Shown piece by piece: positions 32,673 to 40,758 of a DNA stretch of 44,257 nt. A program made the translations under genes and the position numbers. How positions within the stretch are numbered: the first letter of the stretch is position 1; each line of letters opens with the position of its first letter. A model generated the notes under the pieces. That model saw only the letters and a program-made list of their open reading frames with translations. It made no database searches and was not told the origin of the DNA. Source of the stretch: DAOTTX01 sp034437515 (GTDB lineage: Bacteria; Chloroflexota; Anaerolineae; Aggregatilineales; Phototrophicaceae); NCBI GenBank assembly GCA_034437515.1, contig DAOTTX010000303.1, forward strand, positions 1-44,257, in the 5' to 3' direction.

Positions 32673-33869
32673 ATGCCACGTTATATGACCGCAAAACAGG
32701 CGGCGGCGGCGCTCGACGTCACCGTGCCGACCATTTACGCCTACGTCAGCCGAGGATTGATCCGTTCTGAAGAAACTGGTGAGAGCAAGCGCACGCGCCG
32801 TTACTACGCCGAGGATGTCGAGCGATTGATCCAACAGAAGACAGTCGCCCGCAACCCGGCGACCGTCACCGATGAGGCGTTGCACTGGGGCACACCGTTA
32901 TTAGAATCTGCACTGACGCTAATCACCGATGAAGCGCCGTATTACCGGGGGCACAGCGCGCTACGACTTGCGGAGCGCCATACTATCGAGCAGGTCGCCG
33001 GGTTGCTGTGGCTGGACGATCTCAAAGCTGAGGTGTTCGCGTTCGCCGATCATCCCGGTACGGAAAAATGTCTGCGTCTGTTCCCCCAGTTAAACCGCTT
33101 GCAGGCGATGCAGGCCGCGCTGCCCGTTGCTGGTGCGGATGATCTGACCGCGTATGATCTCAGCACGGCAGCGGTCGTCAAGACGGGCGCATCAATCATG
33201 CGTCTGCTGGGTGCGGTCGCTATCGCTGCCCCGCTAGATGGGCGTGATTTAGCATCGGCACTGGCGACACACTGGACGCCGGATCAACCGGAGGCAGGGG
33301 CGCTCATCAGTTCAGCGTTGGTGCTATGTGCTGACCATGAGTTGAACGCCTCATCGTTCACAGCGCGGGTCATTGCTGGGGCAGGGGCCAACCCTTATGC
33401 CGTGGTTACTGGGGCACTGTCGGCTTTTCAGGGGATCAAGCACGGCGGCGCAACCGAACGGGCTGGGGTATTTTTGCGTGAGGTTGAGATGGTAGATGAT
33501 GTGCGTGTGGTCATCGCGGAGCGCCTGCGGCGTGGGGAATCCATACCCGGCTTCGGACATCCGATTTATGTCGGTGGCTTTGATCCGCGCGGTGAGAAGT
33601 TGTTGACGCTGATCGAGGTCGCATCTCCTGACAACCACGCGGCAGCCACTGTACGTGAAATCGCCACGCTGATCGACCGTGCGCCCAACGTCGATGCGTC
33701 ACTGGCGACGTTGGGCTTAACCCTCGGCATTGCCCCCGCGCAGGCTGCGTTGATCTTTGCATTGGGGCGCACGGTCGGTTGGATTGCACACGCCATCGAG
33801 CAATACGATGGACGGATGATCCGACCGCGTGCGCGTTACATAGGGCAGCAGCCGGAATCTTCTGATTAA
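32673..33869 (+). CDS. HTH-citrate synthase fusion (possible transcription factor)
   Basis: A 398-residue protein. Residues 3-58 form a MerR/excisionase-type helix-turn-helix (MTAKQAAAALDVTVPTIYAYVSRGLI...RRYYAEDVERLIQQK). Residues about 65-398 are a citrate synthase domain keeping H222 (DHELNAS), H257 (KHGGA), H295 (GFGHPIY) and D341 (NVDAS), plus RPRARYIG. The fold and catalytic set look intact, so it could be an active enzyme or a sensor that binds oxaloacetate, acetyl-CoA or citrate and regulates DNA. It is divergent from the citrate synthase gene with shared operators. GGTGA lies just upstream of the ATG. The domain fusion is seen; the regulatory role is inferred. Confidence 0.88.
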   Translation: MPRYMTAKQAAAALDVTVPTIYAYVSRGLIRSEETGESKRTRRYYAEDVERLIQQKTVARNPATVTDEALHWGTPLLESALTLITDEAPYYRGHSALRLAERHTIEQVAGLLWLDDLKAEVFAFADHPGTEKCLRLFPQLNRLQAMQAALPVAGADDLTAYDLSTAAVVKTGASIMRLLGAVAIAAPLDGRDLASALATHWTPDQPEAGALISSALVLCADHELNASSFTARVIAGAGANPYAVVTGALSAFQGIKHGGATERAGVFLREVEMVDDVRVVIAERLRRGESIPGFGHPIYVGGFDPRGEKLLTLIEVASPDNHAAATVREIATLIDRAPNVDASLATLGLTLGIAPAQAALIFALGRTVGWIAHAIEQYDGRMIRPRARYIGQQPESSD

Positions 33870-33870
33870 C

Positions 33871-36726
33871 TCACTGCACCGGCGCGGGGAGTGGTTGTCC
33901 GATCCGGGTTTGTAGCTCGCCGAGCGCGTGATGTGATGCCTCACGCACGGTGCTATCTCGATGACGAATGGTGGTATAAAGCAGACCGACATCACGCACG
34001 ATGCCGAGTTGCCCGATGTTGCGTGCTGCTAGCGATTGCACCTCGATATCACCTTCGGCAAGTGCTTTACGTAAAAATTCGTCGGGGTGTGTCGTTTGTT
34101 GGACGGCATCGCTCAGCGTGTTGACCCACTGCCGTAGCCAATCAATACTTTCGATCTTGGGGTATTGTTGCGGGCCGGTCGCGGTGTCGCCGAAATTCAT
34201 TCCGCTGAAAGCCAGTTCCGCTGCGGAGCGCACATACCATTGATCGTCTTCAAGTGACCGGCGGTAGATTGCGATCAACGCCCAGGGGGTGTTTACCCGT
34301 CGTAAACCGAAGACCGCTGCTCGCCGCAGCGACATATCCTCGTGATTGACCGCGTCGTATAACACCGGGTAGCCCTCTTCTGGGATGGCGGCGAATGCTT
34401 CTGCGATGGCCTGCTGTAAGCGTTCGTTGCTGCTGGTCAGCGCGGTGACCATTTCTTCCAGTGCTTCATCCGTGCCGACCGCGCCAAGTGCCAGTCCTGC
34501 CGCCAGCATTACGTTCTGGTCGGGGTCATCTAACCGTGCTGAGATCTCACCCAGTATGTTTTCAGCGCGTAATGCGCCCATTCCTAGCGTAGAAACACGC
34601 CGGACGTCGGGATTTGGGTGGCGTAGTGCTTTGGTAAAGACCTTGAGCGCGTTGCGATCACGCGAGGTGACCAATGCGGCGGCGGCACGCTCACGCACCA
34701 GGCGAAATTGATTAGGCGCGACCAACATATTGCCCAGGTGACGCAAGATTGCCGCTCGCCACTCGACCTGTAATGGTGCGTAGGCCAGCCAACGCGCCAT
34801 CTCGAACAGCGTATTGTGCAGCACATCGGCGGGTGCTTCCAAGCGCATATTAACCACCTCCGTCAGGTCAGTGTGGATAGCAGCCAACGTAAACGCGCCA
34901 TTCCATTGAGTTTCGTAGGCACGTTCGAGCAAAGCATCGTTGTCTAATGTCCGTAGGGCCGCCGCGCCGATGTAGTCTGCTACGAACCGATGTAGAAACC
35001 GGTAGCGTCCACCCCGGTAGCGCACAAGCAAACCGGATTTTTCCAATGTGTTTAGCAACCGTGCGTATTCTTTTTCTTCCTTGCTGGCGGGGACGTCGTC
35101 TGCTTCCGCTTCGATGACGTCTTCTGTCTCCGTTTCCGCCTCTGTCTCTGCGGAAACTTCAGCCCTTGTCTCTTCGTCGTCTAAGTCGTCATCGTCGCCA
35201 AAAAGTGCGTCAAGGTCGTCGTCAGTGGTGGTTTCAGTTGCCTCAAATGGATTTTCCGGTTCGCGCAAGCGGTCGATGTCCGCCAGTAGATCATCGGCAC
35301 TATCACGCAGCATCCCCGTTGATGGTTTGCGCATCCCGGAGGCACGGATGCCTTGTGCGGCTTCTTGTAGACGCGCCGGTGTGATGTAGCCTTCGTTAAG
35401 TTGTAAGGCGACCAGTTCGATCAACTGGGGCATCATCTCATCGAGTGGCTCATCGGGGAGGTGTTTAGCCAGCAGGCGTCGCATCCAGCCATCATAATCG
35501 GTCTGCTCAGGATCCTCGAAGATCGCCCACGTTTTGATGGTCAGGTCAAAAGGCGTGCGTGACCGCAAGCGTTTACGAGCGATCTCGATAATTTCTGATG
35601 TCGGCGGGTCACCGCGCCGTTTACCACTGATCTGAGGCCAATGCTCCGACCAGAGATCGACCAGTCGATTCGCCATGACGTCGTTCCACGAGCGCAGGAA
35701 AACCGGCGCAAACCCGGCTTCGACCAGGCTGCCGTAGCCCATCACCGAGCCGGTAACCATCACAAAAAGCGATGGATACTGTTCAAGCAGCACGCGCAGC
35801 CATTGGCGCACCGCCGTGCGTTCTTTCGCCGGGATCTCATCGAAGCCGTCAATGAGCAGCATGACCTGTCCATCCTCTAGGCGGCGATAAAGTGGACGCA
35901 CCATCGTTTTACGGGTGGTGCGACTTTTAATATGCTGCTGGGCGGCTCGTATCAGCGGTTCTGCCGGGTCGATCTCACCGCCGTACTCACCTGATTCAAG
36001 TATGACGTTGCCGAGATGAATGTAAATCGGCAGCAGTCGCTTGAGCAATGTTCCGCCGTGTCTCTGCTGTGTTTGTACCTCGGCATCATCATCTTGCTTG
36101 CGGGCGAGGCTTTGCAGCGCCATTTCTTCGACCTGTGCCCGCTCTTTGTAGCGTTGGGCGCGTTCCTCGTCCTCGAGTCCGGCTTCCTCTTCTTCAAGCT
36201 GCTGCTGGACTTTATCCGATGGTGGAGGGAAGGCCACCCGGCCCAGGCTCCACAAGGCGATAGCATGTAATGCCGTGGTGCGTCCGCTGCCGGGTTCACC
36301 CAGGATCGCGACGGCGCGGTCGCCGTTGTCTAATTCTTCCATGGCGAGGGTTTCGATGTTGTAGGGTGCGTGCAGATAGGGTAAATCGGGGATGATCGGC
36401 ACGACACTAAACACACTCTCCACAATGCCCTCTTCTTTGGGCGCGGCGAGTTTAGGCGGTGGCACGAAGCGGGGTTCGATCAAAATTTCCGAGAGCGACA
36501 CACCCTCTCCGGCGAGATGATCGGCCTGGATGTATTTCACCAGTTCGGAGAGATAACCGCCGTCCGCGCCGCGATCTACGAGCGTGCCTTCGTCTTCGGA
36601 TACCCCCTGGAAGGCGCGCCGGATGCGGTTGAGTCGGTGTCGTGACTGGTAAACGGCGAAAGCCGTCCCCCAACCTACACCTAAACCAGCGATAAAACTT
36701 TCTGCATTGAAGTTAAAGCCGCTCAT
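33871..36726 (-). CDS. NACHT-like NTPase with acidic linker and HEAT repeats
   Basis: A 951-residue protein. A short hydrophobic N-terminal segment (about 10-27) may anchor it. The NTPase domain (about 135-420) has a P-loop GEPGSGRTT (143-151) with Arg where Lys is standard, and a NACHT-type Walker B (VMLLIDGFDEIP, 288-299). Residues about 497-545 are a Glu/Asp-rich linker. A winged-helix-like segment follows (LEKSGLLVRYRGGRYRFLHRFVADYIGAAAL, about 561-591) as in NACHT/STAND proteins. HEAT-like repeats fill about 680-940 (e.g. DPDQNVMLAAGLALGAVG, DSTVREASHHALGEL). It lies 9 bp after the zinc-ribbon gene. Possibly signalling or defence; unproven. Confidence 0.82.
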   Translation of the reverse strand: MSGFNFNAESFIAGLGVGWGTAFAVYQSRHRLNRIRRAFQGVSEDEGTLVDRGADGGYLSELVKYIQADHLAGEGVSLSEILIEPRFVPPPKLAAPKEEGIVESVFSVVPIIPDLPYLHAPYNIETLAMEELDNGDRAVAILGEPGSGRTTALHAIALWSLGRVAFPPPSDKVQQQLEEEEAGLEDEERAQRYKERAQVEEMALQSLARKQDDDAEVQTQQRHGGTLLKRLLPIYIHLGNVILESGEYGGEIDPAEPLIRAAQQHIKSRTTRKTMVRPLYRRLEDGQVMLLIDGFDEIPAKERTAVRQWLRVLLEQYPSLFVMVTGSVMGYGSLVEAGFAPVFLRSWNDVMANRLVDLWSEHWPQISGKRRGDPPTSEIIEIARKRLRSRTPFDLTIKTWAIFEDPEQTDYDGWMRRLLAKHLPDEPLDEMMPQLIELVALQLNEGYITPARLQEAAQGIRASGMRKPSTGMLRDSADDLLADIDRLREPENPFEATETTTDDDLDALFGDDDDLDDEETRAEVSAETEAETETEDVIEAEADDVPASKEEKEYARLLNTLEKSGLLVRYRGGRYRFLHRFVADYIGAAALRTLDNDALLERAYETQWNGAFTLAAIHTDLTEVVNMRLEAPADVLHNTLFEMARWLAYAPLQVEWRAAILRHLGNMLVAPNQFRLVRERAAAALVTSRDRNALKVFTKALRHPNPDVRRVSTLGMGALRAENILGEISARLDDPDQNVMLAAGLALGAVGTDEALEEMVTALTSSNERLQQAIAEAFAAIPEEGYPVLYDAVNHEDMSLRRAAVFGLRRVNTPWALIAIYRRSLEDDQWYVRSAAELAFSGMNFGDTATGPQQYPKIESIDWLRQWVNTLSDAVQQTTHPDEFLRKALAEGDIEVQSLAARNIGQLGIVRDVGLLYTTIRHRDSTVREASHHALGELQTRIGQPLPAPVQ

Positions 36727-36735
36727 GACTACCCC

Positions 36736-37443
36736 CTAAATAATATCCGCGAGGATACGCCCACAATTTTCACATTCGATCAAGTCATCACGTCGCCTTA
36801 CCGCTTGCGCGACGGCGACTGTTTGAACCATACCACACACGCTGCAACTATCCCCCTTTAAGATGGCGACCGGTTGGTTGGCCTTCTTCTTTCGCATGGA
36901 TTTATAAGTTTCATAGTCATCATCGTTGATCGGCTTGAGGGCTTCGGCGCGTTTCTCGCGTAAGGCGTTCATCTGTTGTTGGAGTGTGTTTTGCTCCTGC
37001 AACAGTTCGGAGAACTCGTCCTTGCGTTCTTCTGTGACTGCGCGGAGTTCGTCTTTGCGAGCTTGCAGCGTCTGTTCTTTTTGTTCGATCTGCTCCATCT
37101 GTTCGAGCAACCGCTCTTCCAGCGACGTGTTACGTCTCTTCAAAGACTCGACCTCTTGTTGTAAGTCTTGCATCTCTTTGGTGTTGGTCACACTGCCGTC
37201 GTAAAGGCGTGCCTCCGCACTGTTGGCTTTTTCAGTGTTGCTCTGAAGTTCCATTTCGGTGTCGCGCATTTTTGTTCGTATGGGGGATAGAGCATCTTCG
37301 GCTTCCTCGACGTGTTGCTTGGCCTGCGCAATCGCTGCATCATTGCTCATTTCTTTGTCGATGGCTTTGAGGCGTTTGTGAGTGCGCAGCATGTCGAGAT
37401 CAATCGTTTGCAAATGATATAATGCTTCAGCTTGAGACGTCAT
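36736..37443 (-). CDS. Coiled-coil protein with C4 zinc ribbon (DUF164/CT398-like)
   Basis: A 235-residue protein. Residues about 5-185 are a long coiled-coil hairpin rich in Glu/Lys/Gln (conserved LYDGSVTNTKEMQDLQQEVESLK). The C-terminus (about 198-235) holds a four-cysteine zinc ribbon CSVCGMVQ...CENCGRIL. Bacterial CT398/DUF164 proteins have this layout and are thought to bind nucleic acid or act with secretion or motility factors; the role is not settled. It heads the two-gene minus operon with the NACHT-like protein. Confidence 0.9.
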   Translation of the reverse strand: MTSQAEALYHLQTIDLDMLRTHKRLKAIDKEMSNDAAIAQAKQHVEEAEDALSPIRTKMRDTEMELQSNTEKANSAEARLYDGSVTNTKEMQDLQQEVESLKRRNTSLEERLLEQMEQIEQKEQTLQARKDELRAVTEERKDEFSELLQEQNTLQQQMNALREKRAEALKPINDDDYETYKSMRKKKANQPVAILKGDSCSVCGMVQTVAVAQAVRRRDDLIECENCGRILADII

Positions 37444-37595
37444 TCGTTATTTCCTGTCGAAGCGTTGATTCCAAAATGCGTTAAAATCATTGTATCTAGT
37501 GTAGTTCAAGATAGGAATTACGCCCAATTAAGCTGCTGACGTTTTAAAATACAAACGAAATCTTCTACGCTTTTACCTGCATGGTATAGGGTAAC

Positions 37596-39329
37596 ATGAG
37601 TAATAAGTCAGCAGAGCGGACTCGTTTACACAAGAAAGTGAGACGAATGCAATCCCGAAACCCCGTTCATATCACATCAGCCGAATGGCGCTGGGTCAAC
37701 GTGGTCAGTGTGCTCTTGGTACTGCTGGCGTTTTTGCCGTTTTTGTGGATCTTACTGATCGGCCTGGCAGACAGTGAGTGGCAGTTCATGGGTGCCATTC
37801 ACGATCATTACAACAGCGCGGCGCATCTTGCGCGGGTTTACCAGGGTACTGAAGACCTCTGGCTAACGCGCTTTCTTTACACGCCGGAAGATCAAAGTGG
37901 GACGTTTATCGCTTTTATCTATACGACGCTGGGGCAGCTTTCCCGGCTGATAAATCTATCGCCGGTAGCGGTGTTCCATGCAGCCAGGGTCGGCGCGTCA
38001 TTGTTTATGTACGTTGCGCTCTATCAGCTTGGTGCCACCATCTGGACGCGAGTACGCACACGCCGCATCTTCTTTTTGGTTGTCGCGCTGGGCAGTGGTT
38101 TTGGCTGGTTGATCGGGCCATTGTTCGGTCGTGTGGAAGCGCCCGACCTCGACATGCCACAGGCGTTTCCCTTCTACAGCACATTAGCAAACGTTCATTT
38201 TCCGCTAACGTTGGCATGTCTGGCATTGCTGGCGAGTGTCGCCGTGATGATCTTCCGGCCTGGTGAGATGCCTCCGCCATCCGTCGAGAACGGCGGTGTG
38301 ATCGTTTTTGTCGGTAGTCTCGCGCTGATGTTGATTTATCCGGTCGCTTTCTTGCCGATTTTGTTCGCCTTTGCGCTGTGCGTATTGATTATCAGCCAGC
38401 GGATACCTCGGCTGATAGCATCCTCACTGCGCTGGTTGCTATGGCTGACCGTCCCCGCATTGCCTATGCTTGCTTATTACATCGCACTGACGCTATACAA
38501 CGACATCGCCGGGGACATCTGGCAGCGGTCTATCCAGGCAGAGCCGGTGTTTTTACCGGTGTTCTTACTCGGCTTTGGTCTGCCGTTGGTGGTTGCGCTT
38601 CCGGGCATCTTCCGTGCATTGCGCCGTTTTGAACCCGATGGCGATCAATTCATGTTATTATGGATGGGAATAATCCTCGTCGGGATTTATGTTCCGTTTG
38701 GCCCCGGCAATCAGTTGATCGCCGGGTTGATGATCCCGATTGCCTACTTTGCCACCCGCTCAATCGAAGATTTCTGGTTTGGTCTGATTCTGAACCGTCG
38801 CACACGTATGCGCCTGCTGGCCTCGCTGCTGCCGGTGATTGCGATCTCCAATATTTTTATGCTGGTTGGTCCCGTTTTACCCGTCTCTGACGGTAATTTC
38901 TCGCGTGCATCCGGTATCTTGCTCCAACGTGATTATCTTGAGACGTTCCGCTGGTTAGAATTCAACACTCAGAGTGATGACGTCATACTCGCTGCACCGG
39001 ATGTCAGTATCTGGTTGCCGGTTTGGTCGGGGGCGCGGGTGGTCTACGGGCATCCGGTCGAGACAATCAATGCCGATCAAAAAGAGCAGGCGGTATTGGA
39101 TTGGTACCGGGGGGACATCACCGAAACCGAATGTGCGCAACTGCTCGAAGGTAAGGTCAGCGTCGATAACACATATGACGTCACTTACGTCTTATTAGGG
39201 CCGCAGGAACGCCAATTAGGACAATCCAATTGTTTAGAACTGCTCACGCCTGTTCGCCGAATAGCGAGAATACAGATATACAGCTATGACCCAACAACCA
39301 TCAGAAACAACACCGGAACAAACGACTAA
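37596..39329 (+). CDS. Polytopic membrane protein, possible GT-C-type glycosyltransferase
   Basis: A 577-residue protein with a basic N-terminus (residues 1-30, Lys/Arg-rich) and about ten hydrophobic helices between about 33 and 440, then a soluble C-terminal domain of about 120 residues. The first long loop (SEWQFMGAIHDHYNSAAHLARVYQG) has acidic/His residues where GT-C transferases keep a catalytic Asp, so a lipid-linked sugar transferase or O-mannosyl-type enzyme is possible. No clear family is recognised. It sits directly upstream of, and overlaps by 44 bp, the polyprenyl-phosphate sugar transferase gene, supporting a role in surface polysaccharide synthesis. Confidence 0.7.
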   Translation: MSNKSAERTRLHKKVRRMQSRNPVHITSAEWRWVNVVSVLLVLLAFLPFLWILLIGLADSEWQFMGAIHDHYNSAAHLARVYQGTEDLWLTRFLYTPEDQSGTFIAFIYTTLGQLSRLINLSPVAVFHAARVGASLFMYVALYQLGATIWTRVRTRRIFFLVVALGSGFGWLIGPLFGRVEAPDLDMPQAFPFYSTLANVHFPLTLACLALLASVAVMIFRPGEMPPPSVENGGVIVFVGSLALMLIYPVAFLPILFAFALCVLIISQRIPRLIASSLRWLLWLTVPALPMLAYYIALTLYNDIAGDIWQRSIQAEPVFLPVFLLGFGLPLVVALPGIFRALRRFEPDGDQFMLLWMGIILVGIYVPFGPGNQLIAGLMIPIAYFATRSIEDFWFGLILNRRTRMRLLASLLPVIAISNIFMLVGPVLPVSDGNFSRASGILLQRDYLETFRWLEFNTQSDDVILAAPDVSIWLPVWSGARVVYGHPVETINADQKEQAVLDWYRGDITETECAQLLEGKVSVDNTYDVTYVLLGPQERQLGQSNCLELLTPVRRIARIQIYSYDPTTIRNNTGTND

Positions 39330-40758
39330 CGGTATGTTATTTTCGCCGTCGTCGCGTTCACGCTTGCAACTGCGCCTCTCCGAGCGACGGTTGCTTATCA
39401 TGGCGGGCGATGTGCTATGTGTTACCACAGCGATCTTTATCGCTCTGTTCACCTGGTCGGAAGTCGCAGATCGCGTTTTCGATGTTGAGTTCGTCGTCAG
39501 GCAGATTTACTGGTTCGTGGTGCTGCCCTTGCTCTGGTTGCTCCTTGCCAGTTCCAACGATTTCTATGACCTTAACGTCGCCAGCAAGAGCAGTTTGTCT
39601 TTACAAAAGTTGCTGATTATCACGCTTCAGTTGTTGGTGCTGTATTTACTGGTGTTTTTCTTTTCCCCGCGTGATGCACTGCCGCGCCTGTTCGTGATCT
39701 ATTATGGCGTGGCGTCTTTTCTGCTCATCGCGTTGTGGCGGTTGCTCAACCCGGCGTTGATCGGCTGGGCAGCAGAACCCCGCCGTATATTGGTTATCGG
39801 TACGGACGAAGCCGCACAGTTGATCTTAGAGATGATTCGAGAATATGGCAGTGATACCTATGAGACATGCGGCGTCATCAGCCTGGACGACAGCATCGAA
39901 GAGGGGAAAACCGTCGCCGGGGTGCCAATTGTCGGGACGGGTGATGATGTCTTTAATCTGGTATTGAGCGATGAGATCAGCGAACTCATCATCACCGATA
40001 TGCCGGATGTGACCGATGGCATCTTTCGCGGGGTCATGGATGCTTACGAACGCGGCGTCACACTCACGCCGATGCCCATTCTCTACGAGCGCATCACCGG
40101 GCGGGTGCCGGTGCGCCATGTAAAGAATAATTATGCGCTAGTGCTGCCGCTGGCAGGGCAGTCTTACCTGAACTTTTACAGCACCGCACAGCGCATGGTT
40201 GATCTGCTGTTGGGGGCGCTGGGGTTTGTCGTGTTTTTGCTAACCCTGCCTTTGATCGCACTGGTCATCCGCCTGGACTCAGCAGGCGGTATTTTTTACA
40301 CGCAGATGCGAACCGGTCTAAATGGTAAGCCGTTTCGGATGGTCAAATACCGGACGATGGTGCAGGACGCCGAGAAAGCGACCGGCGCGGTGTTCAGCCG
40401 CAAAGGCGATCCGCGCATCACACGGGTGGGGAATTTTATGCGGAAAACGCGCCTCGATGAGTTGCCCCAGATGCTAAATGTGTTGCGCGGGGAGATGAGC
40501 GTGGTCGGCCCACGCCCGGAGCGCCCACAGCACATTCGCCGTTTGACGGAAAAGATTCCGTTCTACCGGACGCGCCTGGTGGTACGCCCCGGTCTTACGG
40601 GTTGGGCGCAGGTGCAGTATGCTTATGGTTCTGATGACGAAGACGCGCTTGCCAAGCTCGAATACGATCTGTATTACATCCGTAACCGCTCACTTGTGCT
40701 AGATTTCAACATTATGATCCGCACGGTGGGCAAAGTCTTGAAGATGAGCGGCGTTTAG
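39286..40758 (+). CDS. Polyprenyl-phosphate sugar transferase (WcaJ/exopolysaccharide type)
   Basis: A 490-residue initiating glycosyltransferase that moves sugar-1-phosphate onto undecaprenyl phosphate. Four or five N-terminal helices (about 36-155), a CoA-binding-like Rossmann domain (about 165-280: RRILVIGTDEAAQLI), one helix (about 300-322), and the bacterial sugar-transferase domain (about 330-488) with KYRTM, DPRITRVGNFMRKTRLDELPQ, SVVGPRPERP and RPGLTGWAQV. ATG at 39286 overlaps the upstream gene by 44 bp; ATG at 39334 avoids the overlap and lacks a clearer ribosome site, so the start is uncertain. Its stop TAG overlaps the stop of the convergent split small ORF. Confidence 0.92.
   Translation: MTQQPSETTPEQTTNGMLFSPSSRSRLQLRLSERRLLIMAGDVLCVTTAIFIALFTWSEVADRVFDVEFVVRQIYWFVVLPLLWLLLASSNDFYDLNVASKSSLSLQKLLIITLQLLVLYLLVFFFSPRDALPRLFVIYYGVASFLLIALWRLLNPALIGWAAEPRRILVIGTDEAAQLILEMIREYGSDTYETCGVISLDDSIEEGKTVAGVPIVGTGDDVFNLVLSDEISELIITDMPDVTDGIFRGVMDAYERGVTLTPMPILYERITGRVPVRHVKNNYALVLPLAGQSYLNFYSTAQRMVDLLLGALGFVVFLLTLPLIALVIRLDSAGGIFYTQMRTGLNGKPFRMVKYRTMVQDAEKATGAVFSRKGDPRITRVGNFMRKTRLDELPQMLNVLRGEMSVVGPRPERPQHIRRLTEKIPFYRTRLVVRPGLTGWAQVQYAYGSDDEDALAKLEYDLYYIRNRSLVLDFNIMIRTVGKVLKMSGV

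Noticed and set aside
33871..37443. Calling the NACHT-like operon a known anti-phage system
   Set aside because: No recognisable effector domain or neighbouring defence gene is seen; only the NTPase and HEAT parts are supported.
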